In this document: positions 21,080 to 33,532 of the stretch, piece after piece
Numbering within the stretch: position 1 is the first letter of the stretch
Layout: the number at the start of each line of letters is the position of its first letter
DNA from: Primula veris
Lineage: Eukaryota > Streptophyta > Magnoliopsida > Ericales > Primulaceae
Length of the DNA stretch: 64,000 nt
Direction of reading: 5' to 3'
Assembly (NCBI GenBank): GCA_963682055.1
Contig: OY821751.1
Span: forward strand, 14,260,001 to 14,324,000
Notes under the pieces: model-generated
Seen by the model: only the letters and a program-made list of their open reading frames with translations
Told to the model about the DNA's origin: nothing
Databases searched by the model: none
Program-made: the position numbers and the translations under genes

Positions 21080-24000
21080 TGGAAAAATTATGAACCTTCC
21101 CCAACTAGGCTCACCTATTTTGATACGATGTCTAGGAAAGATATAGGCGGAAGTCGATATCCTAATGAGGTCGGGTTTTAAGTGGCATTCGTGCCCTCCA
21201 CCCTCACCGTCTTTCCTGGTCGTTTTTCAAGTAGAGCTACCGAAAGGGGTTGACTAAATAATAATTTCCCCGAGTGTGTTTATATAGTGATGTATGTTTT
21301 GCCGAATTGGTGTTTCAGTATCGACCCGTCGTTCGATCAATGAAAACCGATTCACATGAGAAGCAAAACTAATGTTTTCGAACCTGTCGTTTCGAAAAAA
21401 AGTTTGTACTTGTGCAAACCATAAACATATAAACCAGTCGTTTTATATGATAAATAATCCAGAACTCCCAACACATTTTGGATGCCATCTATGATGAGAA
21501 AATTCGCAAAAGATACTTGCGAAATGACTGTTTAAACGTGATGTTATTCCGTCACCACATGTTAGTCACCCTGATGTGTGAAAATTTGATGCCCAAAATT
21601 TTTTTTTGGATGCCATCTTTGATGAGTAAAACACGAGTTTGTTGTTACCCTCGAGATGAATGCTAAGGCGTTGATTTTATTCCGTCGCCACATTTGAGAC
21701 GTGATGACGTCTATGGTGAACAAATGTCTGAAATTGACATATTGGAGCTATCCTTCACCAAAATACTAGCTTGGAAATTGTATTCCATAAGCAGTATCGT
21801 GAATTTATATTCACCATGTTCCTTTATCGCCCATCTGTTATTGGATAAGAAAATTACCCCGGTGAGTAGCTTTAATCCTATTGGGTCAATGGCGAATTGT
21901 TTGCCTGATATTAATGCTCTTCGTGTACATTTTTTTTTCACGAATCGAGAACCGAGACAAGTGTTATTTGTCTCGAACTGTCGCGATCCCGATGAATCTC
22001 TTAGCCAAGCGAGATTTTAGACAATCGTCGAAATCGAAACTTGTGGCTCCAAGACAGTAATTGAAAGGAACAATATGGCCCATTGTCACAAAACAAGAGA
22101 TAATGCTCAAGGAGCCAACTCTATGCTATATAGACAAAGGTCATCCACGGTTACTCCTTAAATAGTTCACAACTATTATAAAGGTGGAAAAACCGATGCT
22201 AATGTGGTTAAAGCTAACTGAAAGTAAACTCTTGAGACCCCCGATTTTGTGGCTCAAATGAGGTTGATACCTTTCTTTATAGATTTTGATAAATCATTGA
22301 GCCATTTTTTCACTCATCTGGATTATGTTTTCCATTTGGAATATTATTTTTCCATTTGGACCATACTTTTGGATTATGGTTTGACTGTTTACGAAATTTC
22401 TCGAAATAATTTAAAGTGTTATTGAGCAAATTCCTTTGAAAAATGTGACCAAAGTTTAAATTATGAAATTTTAGGCAATACTTGTGGTGTAGTTGGTTTT
22501 TTGGAAATAGTGGGTAACAGTGTACCATATAATTTCACCAACTACTTGCCTAAAAGAGCACTCAGTGACAACGATTCTGGACCTTTCGTTCCAAAATCGA
22601 AATCTTTGGTAAAGCCAAATTGATTTGTCAAATATGAGGCGTTATACTCATGCAGGTCCTGTCGTACCTTGTTCAGTTATAAAATATTCGAGAAAACCAG
22701 TATTATCTGGTAATAGCTCATGAAAGAAATGAAATTTCTTTACATAGCCTCCACTCAAAAACGTATTTTAGAGGAGTTGAAATGTCTTTCAAGTGATTGC
22801 TACCACATTCTTTAAAGCATTCAAAGTTACCTTATCATTTCGCCTGTCGTCGAATGATAAATGATTTAGATGCTAAGACATGATTGTCTGTACTATCATT
22901 CGCCTGTCGTCGATTGATAAGAGTATTTTGATATTGTGGCATTGACCGGATGAGATATTCCCGGGTCAAAAGACGATGCTTGATTTATAATCACATAGCA
23001 TTTGGATTCTCTCTGAGAATATATTTCGCGATTAATCCGAAATTCATGCCATTAATGCTCAAATTTGAAAGACTAGTATGTGTAAAGATCACGAAATGAA
23101 CTCGTAGAATTCTTGCAAAGAATTGAAGGAGTTATTGTGGACTTATCCAACCATAAGACGGACCATAAATATAAATGGTTATGGTTGATGCATCGACAAT
23201 ATGGTCACATTTTAATGTTGTCCACATAAATGCAGCACTTTCCAAACTATTAGCCCTATCATTAAGTTGATGGCTCATGATTCGGATTATCCTGAAAAGT
23301 CTAGTCGACTTGATAATTCCGAAGAGTAATAATCGAAATTTCGATTTGAATTACTTGAATTTGGAAATTGAAATTGAACATTCTGTCGATTATGTTCAGA
23401 CCCAAATGGACTCACGAAAAGTTTGATGATGCTACTGCAAATGATTGCACGCATTTCTTGGTTTTGCGCACCAAGATTTATATTTTCGTGTGGGGTTATG
23501 CTATTTTGCTGCATTGGTCCGTTATGAGGCCCATAGACACTCAAACACCATATGCGTACCAGCTGGTTACTAGTTATGAGCCAGAACTCTCATATTAACG
23601 CGTGTTTAGAGTGATTAATTAATATTTTGATTGAGCCGCTCTAGAGTTCAAAATATGGACCTCTGAAGGGGAGATAAGTCGATTATGAATCTCCTGCCTA
23701 TCATTTGATAGAGTAACCTTGGCAAGCGATCTCTTTACCGCATGATATGCGAAAGTGACATCGCTAAGACTGTTCTCCCCGTCGTTAGGGGGAGATTTGC
23801 ACGTTACCGTTGATAAGGAACGACGTGAAATAACGTGACATAACCCACTCAGTCTTATCTTGATCCCCAAAACTGTACTTAGTGATAAGTAAGTGCATAG
23901 ACTCCCTCAAGTCTAACTAAATGCCAAACGCATTTAATGACTTTATGAGATGTCACGAGATCATTTATACCTGGTGCAAAATGCTTGCAAGGATAGACGT

Positions 24001-25700
24001 CCCTGTCGGACGCCGTGTTCCTGTCGTAACACGTTGCTTTGGCCGAACCCGCCAAGCAAACGACGCTGCCGTCGGCCGTCAGTCTGTCATCCTTCCCAAG
24101 ATATGAAGAAGTTGACCGGTTCTTAATTCGTTCAGCCCCAGAGGTGGTGAACTGAAACTCGTTTGTCGCACGAGATTATAAAGGATCAAGGAGATGTGTG
24201 ATTTCCTCCTCATCCTAAGAATCTCGAAATATCTGTCGATCATGATATCTTAGACGATATTGAAGCGAAACGAGACTGTCATTGATTACTTGTTCATATA
24301 TTCGGTGACGACTGATAATATGAACAAATTATGACAGGGAACCATGTACCGTTGCCTGAAGTCAACGGAGAATAGACTGTACTAATGGAAACTTGCAATC
24401 CAAGTAGACTCCTTAGCGAAAGTGTGTTCGAACCTGTAGCTCCAACACCACCAGTGTTAAACGAGTTCGTTTATTTGGTTATTCGTAAGGAAAATTGATG
24501 AGAATAATGAGATTGTAGAATGCTCGCCTAGTAGCGCAAGGCTTCTCTCACACCTTAGAATTGATTACGAGATGGTTGATTTCCTCGTAATCGACGTTAT
24601 AACAGTCCCCTACTTTATCAGTTTAGTAGTTTCCGAAAAACTGATTATGCAGCATGCGATTATGGTCACAGTTATATCTCTATGGGGATTTAGACAAAGA
24701 GATATAGATGAAGGTCCCTGTGTGACTTCATGTGCTTAAATCAAGTAGTTCCTAACCACAGAACACGATCTCAATTGACTGAGACGTTCACTATATGGAT
24801 TAATATAATCCGAGCGGATGTGGTATACCGCCTAAGTGAGTACTTGATTAGCTTGGGATACTTGAGAAAGTATTATGCCCTTGCGTGTTTTATTATGCGA
24901 TCCACTTTTGGATTTGCCTTCGAGATGAAGGATCTTGGAAAGAAACGGTAGTGACTCGGCCTGATGATCGAGTCCTGTAAAGATTGAATCTAAGTTCATG
25001 ATTCAGACTACACCGAGAAGGTGTTATGACGTTGTAGTCATCATGACGCTAAGTCGTCAGATTCTCCCATGATCGTTCGATCACTAGACATTGATATAGA
25101 CCCAGTTCGTCCCTGATGTGACGATGAAGAGATATTGAACCATGATGTTCATATCTAAATACAATAAGCGCATTATTGTACTTGGTCTAATGTGCTAGGA
25201 TGAACATCTCGTCTGCTGTGAATGGTATAGCTCGACACAGCATCGCGCTAACACGCTGCCATCGAAATGGCACTAAAGACACATTCCCTTACCTTATGGT
25301 AATTTTGGAAGTGGGCTAGTTTATCCCATTTGCATCATCGAGTGTACCTACCCCCTTCGGTACTCGAATTAACGCAACCCTTTTTCGGTTATACCGATGC
25401 CGGTTACTTATCAGACCCGCATAAGTGATATTCCTAACATGGTATGTCTTTACCATTAGGAATAAGGCGACATCTTGGAGGTCCTGGAATGACTCCAAGT
25501 GAATCACTCTGATCTATTCATGCTCTATGAGACGACTAGAGAGTGTATATGGCTTCGAGCTAGTATTAGTCATATTTGAATTACATATGTTCTGTCTCAC
25601 GATCCAGATAAAACACTTGTCATAGAAGACAACTTGTTGTTATTGATCAAGAGAGACATGACTATATTATGCTATTTAGCATTTCTCGCCGAAATTAATC
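21080..25700 (+). pseudogene. Decayed copia gag-pol
   Basis: No frame survives beyond about 100 codons, but copia landmarks occur in order across shifting frames. SSRLDNSEE near 23298 corresponds to the integrase SIRLDNAGEF motif. MLARIDVPVGRR near 23983 corresponds to the ARIDVPVG motif between integrase and RT. RLSEYLISLGYL (about 24830) and FEMKDLGKK (about 24918) are RT motifs. FFGYTDAGYLSDPHK (about 25380) is the RNase H block. The catalytic YVDD was not found. The gag part (about 21080-22300) is not recognisable. The gene would have encoded the element's replication proteins; it is dead. Confidence 0.8.
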
Positions 25701-25719
25701 TTCACAAATGAAGTTTAAG

Positions 25720-26467
25720 AGCATCCAGTTGAATGCTCGTTCTATTCCACGTTAGATTTTCTTGCATCCAGTCGTATGTAAGTAAATGAGGCATCCAGTC
25801 GAATACTCGTACTCTTTCTTGGAATATGAAATCTTTGCACCCAGTCGTGTGCAAGTGAGGGGGAGCATCCAGGTGAATGCTTATTGCACTAATTACTACT
25901 TAGTCGAAATCTTCGCACCCTGTCGTGTGCAAGTGAGGGGGAGCATCCAGTCGCATGCTCGTGTACTCTTTTTGTCCTTAGACCAAGGTTTTTTCCCACT
26001 GGGTTTTCCTTGGCAAGGTTTTTAGCGAGACACGTTCCCATCATATCTCACTTAAGATTGCCGAAATTAGGGGGAGTATCCGGTTGTATACTTCTTACCA
26101 CTGTGTACTCTTTTGTCCTTCGACTAGAGGTTTTTCCCACTGGGTTTACTCTAGCAAGGTTTTGATGAGGCACCTATTTTGTGGTTGATCCCCTACTACT
26201 ACCACTGTTGCACTCTTTTTCCTTCGATCAGAGATTTTCCCATTGGGTTTGCTCTGGCAAGGTTTTGATGAGGCACACTGTTTTGTGGTTAGTTACTTAC
26301 ATGATATTTCGGCCTATATCATTCGGATACACAGTTTCTCCTAGGTACCGGTTTTGTCCCACACTGGGTTTTCCGTCCCTAAGGTTTTTATGTGTTTAGC
26401 ATTGCGAATGAACTCGACTCAGATCGACTGCATGAAGACGAAGAATTCAAGACGTCCAAAGGGGGAG
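25720..26467 (+). other. 3' untranslated region of the copia element with internal repeats and purine tract
   Basis: Contains about four copies of a 'gcatccagtcgaatgctcgt'-type phrase (25720-25970), two of tcgtgtgcaagtgaggggga, and three of a cccactgggttt...aaggttttgatgaggc unit. Such repeats are usual downstream of Ale-type pol. It ends with the purine tract ccaaagggggag (26456-26467) directly against the 3' LTR. Confidence 0.75.
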
Positions 26468-26691
26468 TGTTGTAGGATATTATTGGACTATTGGGCTTGT
26501 ACTTTATGGGCCCAAGTGGGCTTATAACCCTACCCCTCTATCTATATAAAGAGGGTTAGGGGTCTTGTATTTTACATTCATTCATATACATTCTGATTAA
26601 TAAAGACTCTATTGTTGTCTCTCTCATATCTCTCTCTGTATCTATACATATCTCTATATATATCTATAACGAGCTAATATGTCACACAACA
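26468..26691 (+). repeat. 3' LTR of the copia element
   Basis: 224 bp, opening tgttgtaggatattattgg and ending gtcacacaaca, preceded by the purine tract. It shares the tctatataaagagggttagg promoter-like block with the 5' LTR. Confidence 0.88.
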
Positions 26692-26813
26692 TATTAAAAT
26701 TTAGCCACAACCATTTTAGCAACATAACCATTTTAGCAACATAACCGAAAAAAATTATGATGTTAAATGAACATTTTCTTGTAGCGATTGCGTTATAAAA
26801 GTAAACTCTTATA

Positions 26814-26845
<32 letters not shown>

Positions 26846-27906
26846 AGTAAATGTTGATATAAGTAATTAAATTTAAGGTAGACATAATTACTGATCTATA
26901 TTTTTATTTGAATTTTTATTTTGTTATAAATCTAATTTTTTTTTTTTATATATATATATATATGGCCCCATTTTGTTTATGTTTTTTTTCCTAATTAGGT
27001 TCTAATTCGATCTCGCCCTTTAGTGCTAAACATCAACATCCAATGGTCTAAAAATGGAGAGGTTGAGTACTCTTCCTAGACGAAGAGTCTGGGGCGCCAA
27101 TTCCAATGCTACCAGCCTACCTCCCTCCATAAAAATTAAACTTGTCATATTTGCAAAGAGATTTACAAAAAAAACTATATGCTAAAAACTTGTCTAATAT
27201 TTGAGAAGGATGGGTAAATGTTACTAGGAAAATTACAAAATTATAAAAACTATCAAAATCAATGTTACTCGCGCCAGACAGATTCAATCCAAACAAATGC
27301 CTGATTTAATTACTTTTATATAATTATATCAAGAGCAAGAAATTAAAAAAAAAATTAGTAAATAACTGAAATATCTATATGAGTCTACTGAAATGTTTTA
27401 TACAACTGGCACGAGAAAAATCATAAGGCTGGTTCGGTGACAAGTGTAGCTAGAGAGAAAAAGTAAAAGAAAAACAATATTCACCATGAGGCGTTAAATG
27501 GAAGAAAAAACGTATGAGAAGATTGAAGAGTAGAGATGAATCCCAAGGTGAGTCCGACCCGATCTGACTTATTTAAAATAAAGTTTTTTTTTATTACCAC
27601 AACAACAATATGTCGAGAATTTATATATGAGTTAGATAAATTAGAGATCTCAATAGTTGTATTGATTGTTATGTTTGGTACCTTATTTTTAGTAAAATTA
27701 TATTAAACCTTATTTTGGCAAAACGACTATGAATTGGTAATATATGAATATTGTAATTTTAGTAGATGAAGTTGATAAATAATAATTAATATTATAATCT
27801 TTATAATTTTGCTTAGCCTATTAGGATCATTTATCTTTCGTCTTGAATATAAGAGAAAAGAAAAATATACTTAAAAAAAAATAACTTTGTTATTTTTAGA
27901 AAAATG
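26692..27906. other. AT-rich intergenic DNA
   Basis: Holds (AT)n tracts at about 26817-26846 and 26950-26963, and a GC-richer stretch near 27000-27120 (ggggcgccaattcc) that I could not assign. An isolated acattttcttgtagcg at 26779 resembles a CACTA end but lacks a partner. No gene seen. Confidence 0.5.
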
Positions 27907-28646
27907 TGTTGGTTTCCGTGTACGAAATAACAATTAATAATAATAAAATGACTAAACAAGAATTAATTAAAACCAATGTAATCTTTATTAATTTTCAAAT
28001 GGAATACAATAAACTGATTACAACATGTAAGTACTGAAAAGTAATTAAAGCAAACGTTATCAGATTATTATCAATTAATAATCTGATGTACTGTTTTGCA
28101 TTTAAAAGAAACTGCCGGATTGGAAAGTATAAACTTAACAGCCGGACTGTTCTGATATGAATTGAAATAACATGACTGAATTGAAACTATTCTAATTACA
28201 GAATTAAATTACAGAAATGTAATTACAGCAACAAAACAGAACTTTAAATTAATTACAGAATAGTACAAACAGAATATAAAAGTTACAGCTAAGGACAGAA
28301 TATTAAAATACTGAATTGAAAGGACAGAATGTAAAAACTTGAATTTAAATGCGAAAAATAAAACTGGACAGAATGTAAATAAATATGGACGAGGCTACTG
28401 TTAACAGTATGCCCTTAACCGATATTCGCCCAACCACCTTGATGTTTCTGGTTGCGTTGGCGCTTCGATCCCAAGGTACAACGTCTCTCGGAAGACTCGC
28501 CGGAAACTGGCGACGAGTCTAAGTCGAGGTTTTAGTGGGTGGTTCTCTCTGGTTTCTAAGTGCTATGAAAAAAAATATATGCTGCTTTTGAATGTTAGAG
28601 AGAAGATACAGATTTCATGTGTGTTAGAATGTGAGGGGATGGCTGC

Positions 28647-28657
28647 CTCTTTATAGA
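28647..28657 (-). promoter_or_regulatory. TATA box of the minus-strand LTR
   Basis: The minus strand reads cctctataaagaggcagcc, a palindromic TATA box. It is followed by a leader rich in ct (ctctctaacattc) and located about 200 bp downstream of the 17-bp repeat array. That placement puts the array in U3, the enhancer region of the LTR. Confidence 0.55.
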
Positions 28658-28860
28658 GGAATTCTGAAACCACAGAATTAATTGGTCATTTACTACTGTC
28701 AGTTTTCGAAAATCGAAACTGCAGTATTAACTTTGCAATGAAATCATATTTATTGCAACAGTTACAGTTTTGCTGGAAGATTTTCCCAAACAGGCGCACT
28801 TTTTCCCGAACAGGCACGCTTTTCCGAACAGGAACAGGCGCACTTTTTCCCTTGAGTCAA

Positions 28861-29444
28861 AAGCCCGTCGAGCAAGCAAGCCCGTCGAGCAAGCAAGCCC
28901 GTCGAGCAAGCAAGCCCGTCGAGCAAGCAAGCCCGTCGAGCAAGCAAGCCCGTCGAGCAAGCAAGCCCGTCGAGCAAGCAAGCCCGTCGAGCAAGCAAGC
29001 CCGTCGAGCAAGCAAGCCCGTCGAGCAAGCAAGCCCGTCGAGCAAGCAAGCCCGTCGAGCAAGCAAGCCCGTCGAGCAAGCAAGCCCGTCGAGCAAGCAA
29101 GCCCGTCGAGCAAGCAAGCCCGTCGAGCAAGCAAGCCCGTCGAGCAAGCAAGCCCGTCGAGCAAGCAAGCCCGTCGAGCAAGCAAGCCCGTCGAGCAAGC
29201 AAGCCCGTCGAGCAAGCAAGCCCGTCGAGCAAGCAAGCCCGTCGAGCAAGCAAGCCCGTCGAGCAAGCAAGCCCGTCGAGCAAGCAAGCCCGTCGAGCAA
29301 GCAAGCCCGTCGAGCAAGCAAGCCCGTCGAGCAAGCAAGCCCGTCGAGCAAGCAAGCCCGTCGAGCAAGCAAGCCCGTCGAGCAAGCAAGCCCGTCGAGC
29401 AAGCAAGCCCGTCGAGCAAGCAAGCCCGTCGAGCAAGCAAGCCC
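28861..29444. repeat. Homogeneous 17-bp minisatellite, 34 copies
   Basis: Unit aagcccgtcgagcaagc repeated 34 times plus 6 bases with no visible variant among copies. The unit contains no stop in any frame on either strand, and 17 is not a multiple of 3. The array is therefore open in all six frames and creates spurious 200-300-codon ORFs (repeat peptide of 17 residues). GC content is far above its surroundings. Homogeneity means recent expansion or an assembly-collapsed or expanded array. Confidence 0.97.
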
Positions 29445-29599
29445 ATGTGTGGTACACAATACACACATGTGTATGTGGACACACTACTTTATATCCACAT
29501 GGGATACCTTATTATATATATTGTAAAAATCACTCATGATTTTCCAATGTGGGATAACCCTCATGGGTTAAATCCCATTTCTTTTCTCATTTTCCAACA

Positions 29600-32500
29600 T
29601 TGGCTTTATTGCCTCTTTCGAGTACCAACCTTCGAGTCCAATTATCATTCACACCTTTCCTCCGAATAGGTCATGCGATATACCGTTGCGAAGCTAGTCG
29701 CACGAGCTACTCAACCGCATTGATTATGGCCTCACAAAAACTGATGAGTCGCATTGAAAATTGACTCAAAGATGGTCCCTGACCACTTGGAACAACCATG
29801 TATAAAATACATGTTTTCCTACATTTTTCCAACAGATGTTGCATGATCCAAGGGTGTGTAAATTGTTCGATGCACCATTGCCGCTGTTTAAACACAAGAG
29901 TTGACCTGAGCTTTGAAGCAACAAGCGCCACCATGGGAAGTCCACATCACTGCCATGCTCTCTTAGAACTCTTTGTGCTGAAATTTTTTTGTACATGAGC
30001 TACGCAGCGTGCCGAGAATAAATTTGGAAAAAGCTCCGCCTTTAGTACTGGCCATCATACTTCTATGTTGGACAATGAAATCTCCGAAACATGATTGCCC
30101 TTCTAAAATTTATTCACCATTACAAAGTCTCAGCCGTAGAACACATCACTTTTCAACAAGCTTTTGTCGCTTCGGTCAAGTTAGTCTCTGGCCAAGAAGA
30201 ACATTCCTGAAGACATCGTGAAGGACTTACATGAGCAAGTATTCAGGTCATTCACCAACAAACACGTAGACGGGTCACAAGATGATCCTTGTTTCAAAAG
30301 AGCTTCGTGAGTTCGCCACCAAGTTGAATGAAGTCCGTAAAATGCCTCACGCCAGGGAAGTTCAATATTTTCATGAGGATGTAGATCGTCGACATGCGCA
30401 TCGCCAAGATCAAGAACCTTTGTTGCAGTTTTTCTTTTCTCCAGCCAAAAACAGGTAGCGTCGGCGTCATGGAACTCCTGAAAAAAACAACTCCTGAGGA
30501 TGAAGTGGAGGACCGAGTCAGGTATAGAGTTTCTTACGACCTTCACCGCTTCGGTCGTCTCTAAATTCAAGTACCACAGCTTCAGTTGTCTCCTCACACT
30601 CGTCGATTTGTCCTCAATATCAGAACCTTATGTTGTGATTATCGAAATCGCCAAGCAGTTATCTTCGCCTTGAAGCTACAACACTACCACGACCTAGAAA
30701 ATTATAAAACTTATAGTTTCAAAGCACCTACAAATCTTTAAGAAGAATAGGCAGGATAAATATAAATCAAAAAGAAAAGAAAAACACCTTTTTGATTTGC
30801 TTCTCAAACAGACACTTGAAAAGGACGTGCAAGAGATTATCAGATTAGAGCGACACATTGAATATAAATCATGTTAATTTTATGAAGTTCATTAAATCAA
30901 ACAAGCAAAGTCGTATTATTTCAACTGTATGAGTAAAAGCAAAAGTTTCAAGACTTGTAAAAAAAAAAAGAAAAAAAAAGAGGACCTGTACAAGGTTAAA
31001 AGGAGAAAAGTCTGATATCGAGATAACCATCACGTTTTCCACTCCGGGCCGTCGCCTCCTGACTCTCGACATCTGCCGTGTTACCATAAAAGCCAGACTT
31101 CGTGTAGTGGGCGAATTTCAGGTTGTTCATACTCATCTCGTGTTGCAGTTTCACGCCTCCGATTTCTAAATACTCGCTCGTCGCTAAGATAGAGAATCAT
31201 GTGAAGATGCCAGATGCTCATTAGCCAATGTTTTGATATATTCAGTCGGTTCGGCGATGACCAGGAGTTAAGTAACTTGCATTTATGTACACTCTGTTAG
31301 GGGCTTGCATCATGCTGGGACTCAAAAGTTCACAACGACATTGTCAAGAGCCAATTTTGTACTGTAAAATCAAGACAATAAGACCACAACAACACCAAAC
31401 TAAAGAAAAGTGACAGGGAAAAATTACAAAGGCGAGCAATCCTGTGAAATAGAAAATAGTGGTTACAAGACCAAGCAAAGGGACAGGTCATGCTATTGAT
31501 GTCGAAGATGAAAATATGAGCTCCAGGTCGTCGTCAAAGCCGTGCAGCTCGTCTCTATCTTGCCAAAGAAGTTTTACCATGACAACTTTTCTCATTCGAT
31601 CAATTGTTCAGACCCGTATAGTCAGGTTGCTTATGAAAAGTCGTCTTGGTGGTGCTACACCATCATCGAATGGGCACGTCAAGCATGTAGCCAGGTCCGA
31701 TATCGAGCTCTTCATTGCATTCGCGTCGTCTCTGGATTCGAATTCCACATTGCCAATCGTCTCCTCATATGCGAAGCAAGCGTCACAACACCACCACATG
31801 ATGAATAAGAATGAGCCTTGATCTCTTGCTGCGAAGGAGATGTAACGATGAAAAGTTCTAAGGAAACTTGAGATCTCTAGAATCGACAATATCAATTCTA
31901 TTCGGGCACTTGCCGCCTCATTAAAAGAAGACGTAACTGGTCCAAATGCGACGTTCTCTATCTCCACCCTCAGTAGGAAAATTCATGCTGCCTGTGGGGA
32001 TCATTACCATCAACTAGTACGTCAGGAAGATTGTGAGCCTTTACTACAGCTATGCTCATCTGGTGCGGTATGATCGTCCCATCTCTGTCTAGCTCCGCCA
32101 TGTGATTCACGCTCCTTGGAAAAATGAAATAGGTCCTTTGTTTTTTTTTTTTTTAAAAACTGCAATAGTTTGAATAACAAAAAGATAAGTAATTCGGCTT
32201 TTGTTCCGCTATTAAAGTAGAAAGGAAAAGTACTTTATGGCGGCAACGAACTGAAAAGAGTTTCGCCAAAGCAACAGTTTTCGCGTTGATTCGAATCTTA
32301 AACAACAGAACCACTTCAAAAATGGAGAAACTTACCGATCTTATAGTTTGAAGCACCTGGAAAGCCTAAAAGGAAAGCCACGATAAATTAAGCCGGGAAA
32401 GAATTACTTCTTGTTTACATTCATCTCACTCATTGCAAATCAAAGCAGTAGACATTATAAATATGTGTATCAAAAATAATCTGGGGATTAAGAAAATAAT

Positions 32501-32639
32501 TAATCATAATAATTACTTAGATATAATTATTTTATTCCGGTAAGTAGGATAAAATAATATCACTTTGTTATATTCAATATACTCTAAGTATACTAGCACA
32601 AATAGTCAGAACTCAACCGTCCATGTAATCAAGACAAAT
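29600..32639. other. Unassigned GC-richer region, probable decayed retroelement interior
   Basis: Less AT-rich than its neighbours, with many tcgtcg/cgtcgc phrases and several 60-140-codon frames on both strands (30181-30597 minus, 31459-31821 plus, 31608-31967 minus), none with a motif I recognise. Two A-rich runs (30958-30980) break it. Position beside an LTR and composition suggest an old retroelement body. No RT, integrase or gag signature was found, and a decayed host gene is possible. On the minus strand a short frame opens MAELDRDGTIIPHQMSIAVV near 32101. Confidence 0.45.
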
Positions 32640-32644
32640 CTACT

Positions 32645-33532
32645 AATTAGGTGCTGTTTGGAAATCAAATGCTTTCCTAAAAAGTGCTGTCTGGAAAAGT
32701 GCTGATGAAAAGTAAATTATATAAAAAGTACTTTAGAAAAAATTAGCGTCTGGTGGAAAAGTGCTTTTGATTTTTATAAGTTTTGTCTGCGTTTGATATG
32801 TATAAGTTCGAAATGACTTAATACCACAATAATTGATACAGTACGAATATAATATAATATACATATTTTATCTTTCTACAAATCCAAAAAAATAGTTTTA
32901 AATTACAACAAAATAAAAAAAAACACAAAAAAATTAAAAAAATTAAAAAAATCACAAAAAATATAAAAAATAACAAAATAACAAAAAATTATAAAAAAAA
33001 TTGAGAAAAAAACCACAAAAAATCATTAAAAATTATAAAAATAACAAAAAATCAAAAAAATATAAAAAATTATAAAAAAATCACCAAAAATTATAAAAAA
33101 TCACCAAAAATCACAAAATTATTAAAAAAAATATAAAAATCACAAAAAAATTATAAAAATAGAGTTTACGGAGTAAGAGATAACAGTAGAGTTTTGTGAT
33201 TTTTTGTGATTTTTTTCATTTTTTGTGATTTTTTTTATTTTTAATGATTTTTTTATATTTTTTTCATTTTTTCATTTTTTATATTTTTTTTGTAATTTTT
33301 TTAAAATTTTGTGATTTTGTGATTTTTTAATTTTCTTTGTGATTTTTTTTTAATTTTTTTTTAACTTTCTGAGTAAGTGGCTTTCTCCAGAAGCATGAAA
33401 AACCAACTTTTACAAAATGGGCTTCCATTACCCCCTGCTTTTCGGGAAGTGGGTAATTTTATGTTACCAAACACACAAAAATATCTTAAATGAGCTTCTT
33501 GGGCTATGAAGCACTTCTGGCCTGTCCGCCAA
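32645..33532. mobile_element. Foldback-type MITE with long A-rich/T-rich inverted arms
   Basis: The left edge reads ggtgctgtttggaaatc and the right edge gccaaacaccccct, related inverted ends. Inside, 32890-33160 is a run of a/tcacaaaaaat-type repeats and 33190-33370 is its inverse (ttttgtgatttttt). These arms could form a long hairpin around the short loop cggagtaagagataacagt. No target duplication was established. Similar 'gtgtttgg...aagtgctt' ends occur in plant hAT and Mutator MITEs. Confidence 0.55.

Larger units (their letters stand above)
19581..26691 (+). mobile_element. Full-length decayed Ty1/copia retrotransposon (Ale-like)
   Basis: 7.1-kb element with short LTRs (19581-19794 and 26468-26691) that begin tgttgtaggatattattgg and end cacaaca. 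A primer site, a degraded pol in the usual copia order (integrase, RT, RNase H) and a purine tract lie between them. Short LTRs, the cacgttatcggcac primer region and the 'cccactgggtttt...aaggttttgatgaggc' 3' UTR fit the Ale/Retrofit lineage. Flanking 5-bp sequences (agcca, tatta) do not match, so no target duplication is visible. Frames are broken throughout; it cannot be autonomous. Confidence 0.85.
27907..29599 (-). mobile_element. Solo or terminal LTR of a retrotransposon (minus strand)
   Basis: Read on the minus strand it begins tgttggaaaatgagaaaag (29599) and ends cggaaaccaaca (27907), a matched TGTTGG...CCAACA pair about 1693 bp apart. The phrase 'gggataaccctcatgggttaaatccca' family (29551-29577) is common at the start of plant LTRs. 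A minus-strand TATA box and leader lie near 28650. No primer site adjoins 27907. Flanking 5-mers (aaatg, ttggc) do not match, so a clean solo LTR with target duplication is not shown. Confidence 0.65.

Noticed and set aside
19581..26691. Possible CRISPR-like or satellite interpretation of the 52-bp array
   Set aside because: Eukaryotic retrotransposon leader; units are directly adjacent without spacers.
26765..26800. CACTA-like terminus acattttcttgtagcg
   Set aside because: Single end only, no inverted partner or matching target duplication nearby.
27085..27110. ggggcgccaattcc resembling a Tat primer site
   Set aside because: No adjacent LTR end in either orientation.
28727..29669. Five overlapping 200-300-codon ORFs on both strands
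   Set aside because: Produced entirely by the stop-free 17-bp minisatellite; peptides are the same 17-residue repeat in shifted order.
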